Source: Candidatus Nomurabacteria bacterium
Lineage (GTDB): Bacteria; Patescibacteriota; Minisyncoccia; Phycocordibacterales; UBA5272
DNA length: 18,816 bases
Direction: 5' to 3'
NCBI GenBank assembly: GCA_003518045.1
Contig: DOZK01000032.1
Location: 7,485 to 26,300, forward strand
In this document: one piece after another, positions 12,352-18,702 of the stretch
How positions within the stretch are numbered: position 1 is the first letter of the stretch
Layout of the letters: every line of letters begins with the position of its first letter
Position numbers and translations under genes: made by a program
The notes under the pieces: generated by a model
Told to the model about the DNA's origin: nothing
Seen by the model: only the letters and a program-made list of their open reading frames with translations
Database searches by the model: none

Positions 12352-12543
12352 ATGTTATTTTTGGTTTGTGCGGGTCTTCTTGTGGCTTCGCTGTTTTTAC
12401 AGCTGGCCGCGGAAGATCAGCAACTCCAGATGGCAGAAGAGACGAGGGCTTTGGTCTATCGTCTCCATGTCATAACAATTAGCGTCGGGGGTGGGGGACT
12501 TTTCCTCATGCTCCTGTACGTTGGTTTTTTTCTCCTTCCGTAA
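12352..12543 (+). CDS. Hypothetical small membrane protein, two helices
   Basis: The protein is 63 aa when started at the ATG preceded by AGAGGAG (12343-12349). A GTG six codons upstream would overlap that site. Residues 1-20 (MLFLVCAGLLVASLFLQLAA) and about 42-63 are hydrophobic, joined by a charged glutamate/glutamine-rich helix (EDQQLQMAEETRALVYRLH). The fold suggests a helical hairpin in the inner membrane, as in holin-like or small toxin-like proteins, but nothing identifies a family. The stop codon sits in the loop of a TCCTTCC-GTAA-GGAAGGA hairpin. Upstream, at 12310-12325, is the palindrome CAACGAGAGCTCGTTG. Confidence 0.6.
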   Translation: MLFLVCAGLLVASLFLQLAAEDQQLQMAEETRALVYRLHVITISVGGGGLFLMLLYVGFFLLP

Positions 12544-12671
12544 GGAAGGATGGACTGGAGTGTTACCGTACTGGCGTAAACCAGGACAGGCTCAGTGTGA
12601 GCTTGCGCGAGGATTATATCCAGAGCGCTTGAGTAGGGATTGTGTGAGCTATCACACAGTGAGACTACATC

Positions 12672-12756
12672 GGTTGGTTAAAATGCTCAATTTTCTTGGT
12701 CGAAATTTGAGCACTTTTTTCAACTCATAATTTTAATTGTGAGTTGATTGAGTTTA
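12672..12756 (+). repeat. Flanking repeat A of the hairpin-array unit (two hairpins)
   Basis: This 85-bp unit is repeated imperfectly at 13591-13680. It contains TGCTCAATTTTC-TTGGTC-GAAATTTGAGCA (11 of 12 pairs) and then a CAACTCA/TGAGTTG stem. In this copy the first hairpin is followed by TTTTTT at 12715-12720, so it can also act as a terminator for the upstream small gene. Confidence 0.85.
12684..12720 (+). terminator. Rho-independent terminator within repeat A
   Basis: A 12-position stem with a single mismatch, loop TTGGTC, is followed by CTTTTTT. It would end transcripts from the 12352-12543 gene. The same hairpin in repeat B lacks the T tract. Confidence 0.7.
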
Positions 12757-12815
12757 AAAATCGCGACTATCGTCGCAACTGTTCCTCAGGGTGTTCTGGG
12801 GTTATGGAGATAAAA

Positions 12816-13493
12816 ATGATTGAAGTTTCTACAGTATTGGTGATTGACCTTCGGTCACGCGTGATGGAGGCCTTCACGGCCTCTGTCACGCAGCTGCCCT
12901 CCGGGCGGCTGGTGATCCGGAAGGGGGCCGAAATTGGCCCCCTTAAGGATTTCCCAGACGGGGAACTCGGGTTCCCCGTTTTGACTCTGGGCGCATACAG
13001 CGCCCAGAGCTCCTGTGGATTCTCTGGGGCGATTGCTCCAGAGTATTATGCCGGCCAGTTTGTACTGGCCGGCGGGTTGGGGTTGGGTTACGGGGTCGTC
13101 GACCCCGTAACCAACAAACAGAAAGGGGACGCTCTGCGCCCCCTGACAAACAAGAAGGGGGAATCATTCTCCCTTACTTATGTTCCGGAGCCGACGCTCC
13201 GGAAACTGAAGGGAAATTCAAACTCAAATTTTGCGACGGCCAACGCGGCCGTCGCGGGGTTCAGACTCCTTGCGCGACTGCGCCAGGAGGTGGTGATTGA
13301 GGAGGGTCAAAGCGACCACGCTAACGCGTGGTCGCTCAAACCGAAGAGGGGGGCGGATTTCCACCCCCAATTTCCGGCCGAGCACCGGCCGGAAATTTTC
13401 GGGGAGGCATCCGTCTCCCCGATGGAAGGGGGTGAAATTTCACCTCCTTTCGTCGCCGATGACGGCGATGAATTCGTTGAGGTGGTGGAGTAA
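12816..13493 (+). CDS. Uncharacterised protein encoded within a hairpin array
   Basis: The frame is open upstream to 12744. I prefer the ATG at 12816, preceded by GGAGA at 12806-12810, giving 225 aa; the ATG at 12804 is the alternative. No family is recognised. The protein starts MIEVSTVLVIDLRSR, has a Gly-rich middle (GGLGLGYGVVDPVT), a basic part (TLRKLKGNSNSN, LKPKRG) and an acidic tail (ADDGDEFVEVVE). No signal peptide or membrane helix is seen. Base composition is far more GC-rich than the neighbours, with codons such as CTG, GTG, GCC and GGG, which suggests foreign origin. Twenty hairpins cover the gene. A frame this long is unlikely by chance, but minus-strand frames (13307-13636) are open too, so coding is not certain. 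A terminator follows the stop. Confidence 0.55.
   Translation: MIEVSTVLVIDLRSRVMEAFTASVTQLPSGRLVIRKGAEIGPLKDFPDGELGFPVLTLGAYSAQSSCGFSGAIAPEYYAGQFVLAGGLGLGYGVVDPVTNKQKGDALRPLTNKKGESFSLTYVPEPTLRKLKGNSNSNFATANAAVAGFRLLARLRQEVVIEEGQSDHANAWSLKPKRGADFHPQFPAEHRPEIFGEASVSPMEGGEISPPFVADDGDEFVEVVE
12845..13471 (+). other. Array of about 20 consecutive different hairpins
   Basis: Stems with 1-8 nt loops follow one another with gaps of 0 to about 35 nt. Examples by position: 12859-12891, 12921-12944, 12958-12979, 12985-13009 (10 bp), 13050-13073 (10 bp), 13086-13112 (12 bp), 13183-13204, 13233-13255, 13311-13336 (11 bp), 13369-13397 (12 bp), 13399-13422, 13426-13449, 13450-13471. By hand count about 370 of 627 bases are in stems. 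Stem and loop sequences all differ, so this is not a tandem repeat. Six imperfect pairs are G-U in plus-strand RNA, against two or three that would be G-U only on the minus strand, which favours a plus-strand RNA. Confidence 0.9.
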
Positions 13494-13500
13494 CATCCAC

Positions 13501-13522
13501 AACCTCCAAGGTTTTTCTTTTT
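13501..13522 (+). terminator. Rho-independent terminator after the hairpin ORF
   Basis: AACCT-CCA-AGGTT is followed by TTTCTTTTT, starting 8 bp after the stop codon at 13493. The stem is short but well placed. Confidence 0.6.
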
Positions 13523-13590
13523 GAACCTTGCTATAGAATCAAAAAGATCTCGTTTATGTGCGCGAGAAAAATAATGCACTGTGTTTAAAT

Positions 13591-13680
13591 GGTTGGTTGA
13601 TGCTCGAGTTTCTTGGTCGAAATTTGAGCACTCCATTCAGTTCATAATTTTTTAAAATTATTGTGAGTTGATAGAGTTTA
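13591..13680 (+). repeat. Flanking repeat B of the hairpin-array unit
   Basis: This is a direct but imperfect copy of 12672-12756. Its first stem, TGCTCGAGTTTC/GAAATTTGAGCA, is fully paired using two G-U wobbles. In its second stem CAGTTCA faces TGAGTTG through G-U and U-G pairs. The changes keep RNA pairing. It lacks the T tract of copy A. No gene is visible in 13494-13858. Confidence 0.85.
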
Positions 13681-13704
13681 GATTCGTAACATGTACAACT
13701 AAGG

Positions 13705-13736
13705 ACACTGGATCCCCATTTTCATGGGGATGACAG
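13705..13736. repeat. REP-like palindrome, copy 1
   Basis: CACTGG-ATCCCCAT-TTTC-ATGGGGAT-GACAGA has the same build as 17505-17536: an 8-bp stem, a TTTC loop, and CAYTGG/GACA flanks. A related double hairpin in inverse orientation is at 18589-18641. Confidence 0.75.
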
Positions 13737-13759
13737 ACGTTTTGGGTGTATTATTGTGT

Positions 13760-13927
13760 TTTCTTGTACGCAGATGGGTAGGAGCGGATTTTGGGTGGTG
13801 TAAACACCATCCAAAATCCGCTCTGTATAAATCTCTCTCCTCAACTGATAGACGGCGAATGTATGTAGTTAAATATTTTTTTAATCATCATCCATCGCTT
13901 ATCGATTATCTGTCTGCGTACAAGAAA
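13760..13927. repeat. Nested inverted repeats upstream of the RhuM-Fic gene
   Basis: The outer arms TTTCTTGTACGCAGA (13760-13774) and its complement (13913-13927) match at 15 of 15. Inside lies a 19-bp stem, 13782-13800 with 13805-13823, with one G-U pair and the loop TAAA. The outer repeat could be the ends of a small nonautonomous element. Confidence 0.8.
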
Positions 13928-13981
13928 GCAGAAAAGTTATTAACTTTTTGTTCTATAGAATTAGAAAAATGGAAGTGCTAG
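13859..13981 (+). CDS. Possible small protein upstream of RhuM-Fic
   Basis: This 40-codon frame (MYVVKYFFNHHPSLIDYLSA...) ends 9 bp before the RhuM-Fic start and has AT-rich codons like the surrounding genes. The frame is open upstream to 13724, but that part runs through the REP-like palindrome and a 19-bp hairpin and is unlikely to be coding. No Shine-Dalgarno is seen. It could be the remnant of a partner gene, or chance. Confidence 0.25.
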   Translation: MYVVKYFFNHHPSLIDYLSAYKKAEKLLTFCSIELEKWKC

Positions 13982-13990
13982 AATCAAAAG

Positions 13991-14989
13991 ATGAAGAAAA
14001 AAGTTATTACAAAAACAAATAATATAAAAGCACAAATTAAAAATAATGTTGTCATTTATCAGGCTAAGTCAGGAGCCATTGAGCTACGTGGGGATGTTAG
14101 TCATGAGACCGTGTGGGCTACACAAGCGGAGATCGTAAATATTTTTAGTGTTGACCAATCCGTGGTATCACGTCACATAAAGAATATATTTAAAGACGGT
14201 GAAATTGAAGAAAAAAGCAATATGCAAAAAATGCATAATGCAATTTCTGATAAGCCAATAATCCTTTATTCCCTCGATGTTATTCTGGGAGTTGGGTATA
14301 GGACAAATTCAAAAATAGCTATTGAATTTAGAAAGTGGGCGACGAAGACTTTGCGCAATTATATTGTTGATGGTTTTGTCGTGGATAAGAAAAGAATTGC
14401 AAAGAATTATACTCAATTTTTGAGTGTGGTTGATGATGTCAAAAAACTTTTACCGACTGGCTCGGCAGTGGAGGCAAAGGATGCAGTAGAACTTATTTCA
14501 TTATTCGCCGATACTTGGCTTTCACTTGATGCTTATGACAGAGAACTTTTACCAGCCACAAAGCTCACAAAAAAGAAAGTTAATTTTACTGCAGAGAAAA
14601 TATCGAAAAATTTGGTAGAACTTCGAGACGTTCTGATTGAAAAAGGTGAAGCGACAGATGTATTTGGAAATGAAAGACACAAAGGTTCCATTTCAGGAAT
14701 TGTTGGAAATGTAATGCAGTCGTTTGGTGGACAGGAAGTTTATCCAACAGTAGAAGAAAAGGCGGCACATCTTTTATATTTTATGGTGAAGAATCATCCA
14801 TTTACTGATGGTAATAAAAGGTCAGGTGCTTTTGCTTTTGTTTGGTTTTTGAAAGAAACAAAAATGCTTGATATAAAAAGACTGACACCTTCCGCCCTTA
14901 CTGCGATAACTGTGCTTGTAGCGGAGAGTGATCCGAATGATAAAGATAAAATTATTAAACTTATTTTGAATATTATTTCGAAGAAGTAG
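13991..14989 (+). CDS. RhuM-family protein with Fic/Doc domain
   Basis: In this 332-aa protein residues 20-135 match the RhuM-type N-terminal domain: VWATQAEIVNIFSVDQSVVSRHIKNIF as a DNA-binding-like helix-turn-helix, then YSLDVILGVGYRTNSKIAIEFRKWATKTLRNYI. Residues 195-330 are a Fic/Doc domain with HPFTDGNKR at 269-277, the catalytic loop of this superfamily, whose members AMPylate or phosphorylate proteins. The fusion is widespread in bacteria and often near mobile DNA, and its target is unknown. The ATG lies 6 nt after TAGAAT (13979-13984), again leaderless-looking. I see no separate antitoxin, though the weak frame at 13859 is a candidate. Confidence 0.9.
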   Translation: MKKKVITKTNNIKAQIKNNVVIYQAKSGAIELRGDVSHETVWATQAEIVNIFSVDQSVVSRHIKNIFKDGEIEEKSNMQKMHNAISDKPIILYSLDVILGVGYRTNSKIAIEFRKWATKTLRNYIVDGFVVDKKRIAKNYTQFLSVVDDVKKLLPTGSAVEAKDAVELISLFADTWLSLDAYDRELLPATKLTKKKVNFTAEKISKNLVELRDVLIEKGEATDVFGNERHKGSISGIVGNVMQSFGGQEVYPTVEEKAAHLLYFMVKNHPFTDGNKRSGAFAFVWFLKETKMLDIKRLTPSALTAITVLVAESDPNDKDKIIKLILNIISKK

Positions 14990-15039
14990 AGGGTGGAAAA
15001 TAGATTACAGATTACAGAAAGCAAATGAAAGATAAAAGA

Positions 15040-15066
15040 AAAACCGCACATTTTATTGTGCGGTTT
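15040..15066 (-). terminator. Rho-independent terminator of the minus-strand pair
   Basis: AAACCGCACA/TGTGCGGTTT is a 10-bp stem around TTTTAT. In minus orientation it is followed by TTCTTTTATC, a good T-rich tail. It lies between the convergent RhuM-Fic gene and the small membrane gene and may also slow the plus-strand transcript. Confidence 0.8.
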
Positions 15067-15073
15067 GCTTATG

Positions 15074-15262
15074 TTAGTTAAACACACTAACATAACCAGA
15101 GCTTGCGAAGTAGACCATGTAGAGCACTCCAACCATAAAGGTTAAGGATGCTACACAATCAATAGTACGTACGAGGACTGTATTAGTCCTTTTGTTTTGT
15201 ATTTCGTCTATTACATATAGACTAACAAAACACAATGTGATAGAAAACATGATATCAAACAT
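15074..15262 (-). CDS. Hypothetical small membrane protein, two helices
   Basis: This 62-aa protein has hydrophobic segments at about residues 3-18 and 33-57, separated by a charged EIQNKRTNTVLVR loop. An AGGGG lies 8 nt before the ATG. It is the second gene after 15369-15686 on the same strand, about 100 bp apart, and is followed by a terminator. The function is unknown. The pairing of a small soluble protein with a small membrane protein next to a TrmB-type regulator resembles the 3341-4089 operon next to regulator 1. Confidence 0.7.
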   Translation of the reverse strand: MFDIMFSITLCFVSLYVIDEIQNKRTNTVLVRTIDCVASLTFMVGVLYMVYFASSGYVSVFN

Positions 15263-15301
15263 TTTAATTCCCCTAATTTAAAAGAACAAACTTTACAAAT
15301 C

Positions 15302-15353
15302 CTCAAACCATTTTGAGAACTTGATAAAGTGGGCGATGTTTTTCAATCGCCCA
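15302..15353 (-). other. Two hairpins between the small minus-strand genes
   Basis: TGGGCGAT (15330-15337) pairs with ATCGCCCA (15346-15353) around an 8-nt loop, and CTCAAA-CCAT-TTTGAG lies at 15302-15317. Neither has a T tract. They may be RNA-processing or differential-expression signals between the two genes. Confidence 0.5.
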
Positions 15354-15368
15354 GTTGAGTCCTATTTT

Positions 15369-15686
15369 CTATGGGCTAATTTCAAGGGCAGCGCATTCGT
15401 AATTCCATGCATCAGTGATAAGTTTCTTTAACGGAACGCACAGAAACATATCCTTTCTGAATTCATCACAATTGTTCGTGCGCCTGATTTGCCACTTCCA
15501 TTCGTGGACAGGTCTTGTAGATCTCATTGTGTATGCGAAAAATTCTTCATCCAGTAAAAGCCAAAGGATATTATTACCTGACCCAGAATTGATTCCACCT
15601 ATGTAAGTCATAGGTGTGTCACTGACTGCAAGAATTTTGCAGTTTCCGTAGATATCATTTTCCACTAAAACATATTTTCTTGCCAT
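15369..15686 (-). CDS. Hypothetical 105-aa protein
   Basis: I choose the ATG at 15686, preceded by GGAGA at 5-nt spacing, rather than the ATG at 15698, which overlaps that site. The protein starts MARKYVLVENDIYGNCKIL and has a central aromatic part (WLLLDEEFFAYTMRS, HEWKWQIRRTNN). It has no signal peptide or membrane helix. No family is recognised; the N-terminal beta-rich look is only an impression. It is transcribed from a perfect promoter at 15766-15794 with a 5' leader of about 70 nt, divergent from TrmB regulator 3, which probably controls it. Confidence 0.7.
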   Translation of the reverse strand: MARKYVLVENDIYGNCKILAVSDTPMTYIGGINSGSGNNILWLLLDEEFFAYTMRSTRPVHEWKWQIRRTNNCDEFRKDMFLCVPLKKLITDAWNYECAALEISP

Positions 15687-15765
15687 GATTATCTCCAATC
15701 AAAGTACTTAGTTTAGGTTGCCTTCGGTTATTACCTCTAGTTTGCTTCCTTAACTTGCTGACAAT

Positions 15766-15794
15766 ATTATACCATTTTAAACACTACTTGTCAA
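15766..15794 (-). promoter_or_regulatory. Perfect sigma70 promoter of the small-gene pair
   Basis: On the minus strand TTGACA (15789-15794), 17 bp, and TATAAT (15766-15771) match the consensus exactly. The -35 is one half of the inverted repeat TGTCAA-N8-TTGACA (15789-15808), so a protein bound there would block RNA polymerase. Confidence 0.88.
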
Positions 15795-15808
15795 TGATAA
15801 AATTGACA
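15775..15808. promoter_or_regulatory. Shared operator-like element upstream of regulator 3
   Basis: AAACACTACTTGTCAATGA followed by TAAAATTGACA repeats, with few changes, the element at about 11421-11449 upstream of regulator 2. It overlaps the -35 of the minus-strand promoter. A further TGACAACTAA lies at 15871-15880, just before the regulator 3 start codon. Confidence 0.6.
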
Positions 15809-15883
15809 CTTTTTAATTACAAATTTGCTTATAAAATAAAAGTTTTATGATATACTGACAAATATAATTTTGACAACTAAAAT

Positions 15884-16651
15884 ATGACAACAAAAGAACT
15901 TAGTAAAAAAGAAGTAGAAAATCCATATATAGAAAAGCTTGCAGATTTGGGCTTTTCTAAAGCAGAAGCATTAATTTATGTGTATTTGTTGGAAAAAGGT
16001 ACAGAAACTGGGGTTTCAAAAATTGCTGTAGGAATTAGTATGCATAGACAGCAGGTTTATATAACATTACCACTACTAGTTGAGGCTGGAATTGTTGAGG
16101 AAATAAAAGAAGGTAAAATTTCAAAATATAAAGCAAGACCACCACACAGGCTTGAACATTCTATTCGTAGAAAAATGGTTCTTGCAGAAGATTTGGCACA
16201 AGAATTACAAAAGGTATCTAAAATAGGGAATGAGCAGGACTTTGAAGTGTTGATAGGCGAACAGGCTTTCAGAAATTATGAATTACAAAAATCGCTTAAT
16301 ATCCCGCGTGATTCTAGTCAGTATATTATTGGAGTTAAGTCAGATAAGTATTTATCTATAACAAAAGATATTCAAGATGAGTATTCTAAAAATCTAAAAG
16401 ATAGAAATATAAAGACTTATTATCTTGGTGGAGAAGAGGCTCCAGAGATATATGACTCTATTTCTTATCATTTTGAAAGAAGGACTTTAAAAAAACTAAA
16501 TCTTAGGTCTATGAGTATGGGTATTTCAGATGGGAGAATTTCATTTTATGGAAATGTTGAACCTATTAGTATTTATACAATTTATTCTGATAAAATTGCT
16601 GAAGATTATAAGCAATTCTTTATGATGCTGTGGGAGATGGCGAGTTTGTAA
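15884..16651 (+). CDS. TrmB-family transcriptional regulator 3
   Basis: This 255-aa protein has a short polar N-terminal extension (MTTKELSKKEVENPY), then the winged helix-turn-helix (KLADLGFSKAEALIYVYLLEKG, ISMHRQQVYITLPLLVEAGIV), a linker helix and the C-terminal domain. Length and layout match the other two TrmB-like proteins in the window. The start lies 15 nt after a TATAAT (15863-15868), with a TATACT further up at 15851, and there is no Shine-Dalgarno. It is divergent from the 15369-15686 gene. The 3' end overlaps the convergent methyltransferase gene by 32 bp. Confidence 0.85.
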   Translation: MTTKELSKKEVENPYIEKLADLGFSKAEALIYVYLLEKGTETGVSKIAVGISMHRQQVYITLPLLVEAGIVEEIKEGKISKYKARPPHRLEHSIRRKMVLAEDLAQELQKVSKIGNEQDFEVLIGEQAFRNYELQKSLNIPRDSSQYIIGVKSDKYLSITKDIQDEYSKNLKDRNIKTYYLGGEEAPEIYDSISYHFERRTLKKLNLRSMSMGISDGRISFYGNVEPISIYTIYSDKIAEDYKQFFMMLWEMASL

Positions 16652-17435
16652 TTTTTATCATTGCGCCCGGCGCTGAGAAAGCTTCATCACGGAGAGTGCT
16701 TAGCCATGGGATTATAGATTTTTCCAAATCCTCATCAATAGGACGGCGATACAAATATGCTAGATAGTCTTTACCTACTTGGGTTAATTTGCCATCATTT
16801 ATAAAAGAATTTCTGTTTAAATTTGCATCAGAAAATTCTTCTTCTTCAAAAGTTATTCCAAGCCTATTTAAATCATTTTTAAAATCGTCCGCCCCGTAAG
16901 TTTTTTCTCCATTTTGTTGTGTTGCTAGATTTGTGAGATTTTTATCAAGGCTTAAAAGAACATAAGCTGACCCATTTTCAGTGAGTGAGTCTCGTAATTT
17001 GAGAATTGAATCATCACCGGTGATACCATACCAAGAGTGATAGGCAATAATAAGATCATATTTCTCCGGAGTAAAATTCTCCCAAGAAGTTATTTGATAT
17101 GAATTAATATCAACATTTTTTGGTAATGTTAATGCTCTTAAAAGGAAGGCAGCTCTTTGTTCCGCGGATACGTCTACACCATGATAAACAATATTATGTT
17201 TTTCTGATAATACTTTTACAATACGAAGAGTCGACTCTCCACCGCCAGCACCAACGTCTAGCATATTTACTATTTGTGGTAATTGAGCGCCTCTTTCAAT
17301 ACCTTCAGCAATTTTTATTGAAAGTTCGGCCTCACCTTTTTCAAGAACGGCTCTAAATGCTTTATAAAGTTTTGCTAAGTTCTTTTCTGCCCAAAGTTCT
17401 GTGTAGGAAGGGGGTTTGTTTACTTCATCATTCAT
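16620..17435 (-). CDS. Class I SAM-dependent methyltransferase
   Basis: This 271-aa protein has a Rossmann-type methyltransferase core. Motif I is MLDVGAGGGES (residues 58-68), the acidic strand end is GVDVS (86-90), and a motif IV-like YDLIIAYHSWYG lies near 125-137. The layout resembles small-molecule or histamine-type N-methyltransferases more than DNA or rRNA enzymes, but the substrate cannot be told. The ATG lies 6 nt after the minus-strand TATACT (17442-17447) without a Shine-Dalgarno, so a leaderless mRNA is likely. It stands alone on its strand and converges on TrmB regulator 3. Confidence 0.85.
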   Translation of the reverse strand: MNDEVNKPPSYTELWAEKNLAKLYKAFRAVLEKGEAELSIKIAEGIERGAQLPQIVNMLDVGAGGGESTLRIVKVLSEKHNIVYHGVDVSAEQRAAFLLRALTLPKNVDINSYQITSWENFTPEKYDLIIAYHSWYGITGDDSILKLRDSLTENGSAYVLLSLDKNLTNLATQQNGEKTYGADDFKNDLNRLGITFEEEEFSDANLNRNSFINDGKLTQVGKDYLAYLYRRPIDEDLEKSIIPWLSTLRDEAFSAPGAMIKITNSPSPTAS

Positions 17436-17504
17436 TTTAATAGTATACTATGTTTTAATTTTTAATTTCTAGTTTTTAATTTTTAATGAAAATACCAATA
17501 CCAG

Positions 17505-17536
17505 ACATTGGATTCCAACTTTCGTTGGAATGACAA
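17505..17536. repeat. REP-like palindrome, copy 2
   Basis: CATTGG-ATTCCAAC-TTTC-GTTGGAAT-GACAAC has the same stem length, TTTC loop and flanks as 13705-13736, with a different stem sequence. The rest of the 17436-17651 spacer holds low-complexity TTTTTAATTT repeats and no gene. Confidence 0.75.
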
Positions 17537-17631
17537 CCGAGGAGCGAAGTAGAAAAGTAATCTTTTATACTTAGTCCGAGCGACGACAAAAGAGTTTTTT
17601 GCTAGGTATTTCAAGGGTATTATTTTCCTGC

Positions 17632-17655
17632 AGGAGGAGTATTATGTATATATGA
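17632..17655 (+). promoter_or_regulatory. Shine-Dalgarno with three-codon leader ORF
   Basis: AGGAGG (17632-17637) has ideal spacing (6 nt) to ATG at 17644, which reads ATG-TAT-ATA-TGA. That stop overlaps the real start (ATGA, 17652-17655). The main ATG is 14 nt from the site, rather far. Translation of the main gene may depend on coupling to this tiny leader. Confidence 0.45.
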
Positions 17656-18557
17656 GAAAACTTACACATATATTTGTACCAGTTATAGTAATAGCTCTTG
17701 TGGGGGCGGGGGTGTGGTTTGAGATTCAGAAAAAAGAAGTTACCCCAATTAAGATTGTAACTAATTTCAAAGAGTGTGTGGCGGAAGGGAATCCTATTAT
17801 GGAAAGTTATCCTCGCCAGTGTCGATCGGGGGAGCAAACTTTTACAGAAAATATCGGGAATGAATTGGATATAACAAATCTTATTCGTGTCAGCACACCT
17901 AGACCAAATCAAATTATTAGCAGCCCTCTAATTATAGAAGGAGAGGCCAGAGGTAATTGGTTTTTCGAAGCTTCATTTCCTGTAGTTTTGACTGATTGGG
18001 ATGGATTAATAATTGCACAAGGTGTTGCAACTGCTAAAGGAGATTGGATGACGACAGATTTTGTACCTTTCACAGCCACTCTTACATTTAAAAATCCAAC
18101 GTATAAAAATAATGGGGCCTTGATATTGAAAAAAGATAATCCATCAGGGCTTCCACAAAATGATAATGCTCTTGAGATACCAATTATATTTAAAAATATT
18201 GATAAACCTGCTACTGTCCCGCCTGCGACAATTCTGCCGTATGATTCTGGGATAAGTGGGGTAGTTTCACTTGGTCCAACTTGTCCAGTGATGAGAAATC
18301 CACCAGACCCTGCGTGCGCTGATAAATCATATCAAACAACAGTGCAAATAATTGCGGTAGGTAGTCCAAAAAGTTCGCCATTTGCAACAGTGGAGACAGA
18401 TAAAGATGGTCAGTATAAAATAATGCTTCCACCAGGGAACTATGCTGTGCAACCGGTTGGTGGCAGTCCTCTCCCAAGATGTAATACAGAAAACGTAACT
18501 GTTGAACCAAAGAAAATTAGTGAAGTGAATATTTCTTGCGATAGTGGGATAAGATAA
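17652..18557 (+). CDS. Membrane-anchored Gmad2-domain protein
   Basis: The protein is 301 aa. Residues 5-23 are a signal anchor, so the rest lies outside the membrane. Residues 38-58 (FKECVAEGNPIMESYPRQC) form a two-cysteine motif often seen before Gmad2 domains in uncultured bacteria. Residues 78-147 match the Gmad2 immunoglobulin-like domain (IRVSTPRPNQIISSPLIIEG, then ASFPVVLTDWDG and MTTDFVPFTATLTF). Residues 200-298 form a carboxypeptidase-regulatory-like beta domain (GISGVVSLGPTCP, TDKDGQYKIMLPPGNYAV) with cysteines at 211, 221 and two near the C terminus. A cell-surface binding or structural role is inferred. Confidence 0.85.
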   Translation: MRKLTHIFVPVIVIALVGAGVWFEIQKKEVTPIKIVTNFKECVAEGNPIMESYPRQCRSGEQTFTENIGNELDITNLIRVSTPRPNQIISSPLIIEGEARGNWFFEASFPVVLTDWDGLIIAQGVATAKGDWMTTDFVPFTATLTFKNPTYKNNGALILKKDNPSGLPQNDNALEIPIIFKNIDKPATVPPATILPYDSGISGVVSLGPTCPVMRNPPDPACADKSYQTTVQIIAVGSPKSSPFATVETDKDGQYKIMLPPGNYAVQPVGGSPLPRCNTENVTVEPKKISEVNISCDSGIR

Positions 18558-18588
18558 GATCACTGCGAATTATGTAACTCAATAGGCA

Positions 18589-18641
18589 TGTCATTCTCGC
18601 GAAGGCGGGAACCTGCCTCGCCGTCAAGGCGGGTCCAGTGT
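18589..18641. repeat. REP-like double hairpin, inverse orientation
   Basis: TGTCAT...TCCAGTG flanks enclose TTCTCGC-GAAG-GCGGGAA and a second stem CCTGCCT/AGGCGGG, each with a T-G pair. The flanks are the reverse complement of those at 13705-13736. Downstream, 18645-18690 is a low-complexity run of GTAGTA-type repeats. Confidence 0.7.
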
Positions 18642-18702
18642 CTTAAATTGAGTAGGTAGTAAGTAGTAGGTAGTGAGTAGTAAGATACACGCAGGCTTAT
18701 AA

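Noticed and set aside
12943..13167. Minus-strand frame in the hairpin region (74 codons)
   Set aside because: GC-rich hairpin DNA leaves several frames open. The plus frame is three times longer and has a start site and terminator.
12845..13471. CRISPR array or integron attC array
   Set aside because: Stems and loops share no repeated sequence, spacing is irregular, and no cas or integrase gene is present in the window.
13307..13636. Minus-strand frame of 109 codons in the hairpin region
   Set aside because: It begins inside repeat B and runs antisense through the terminator and the array. No ribosome-binding site.
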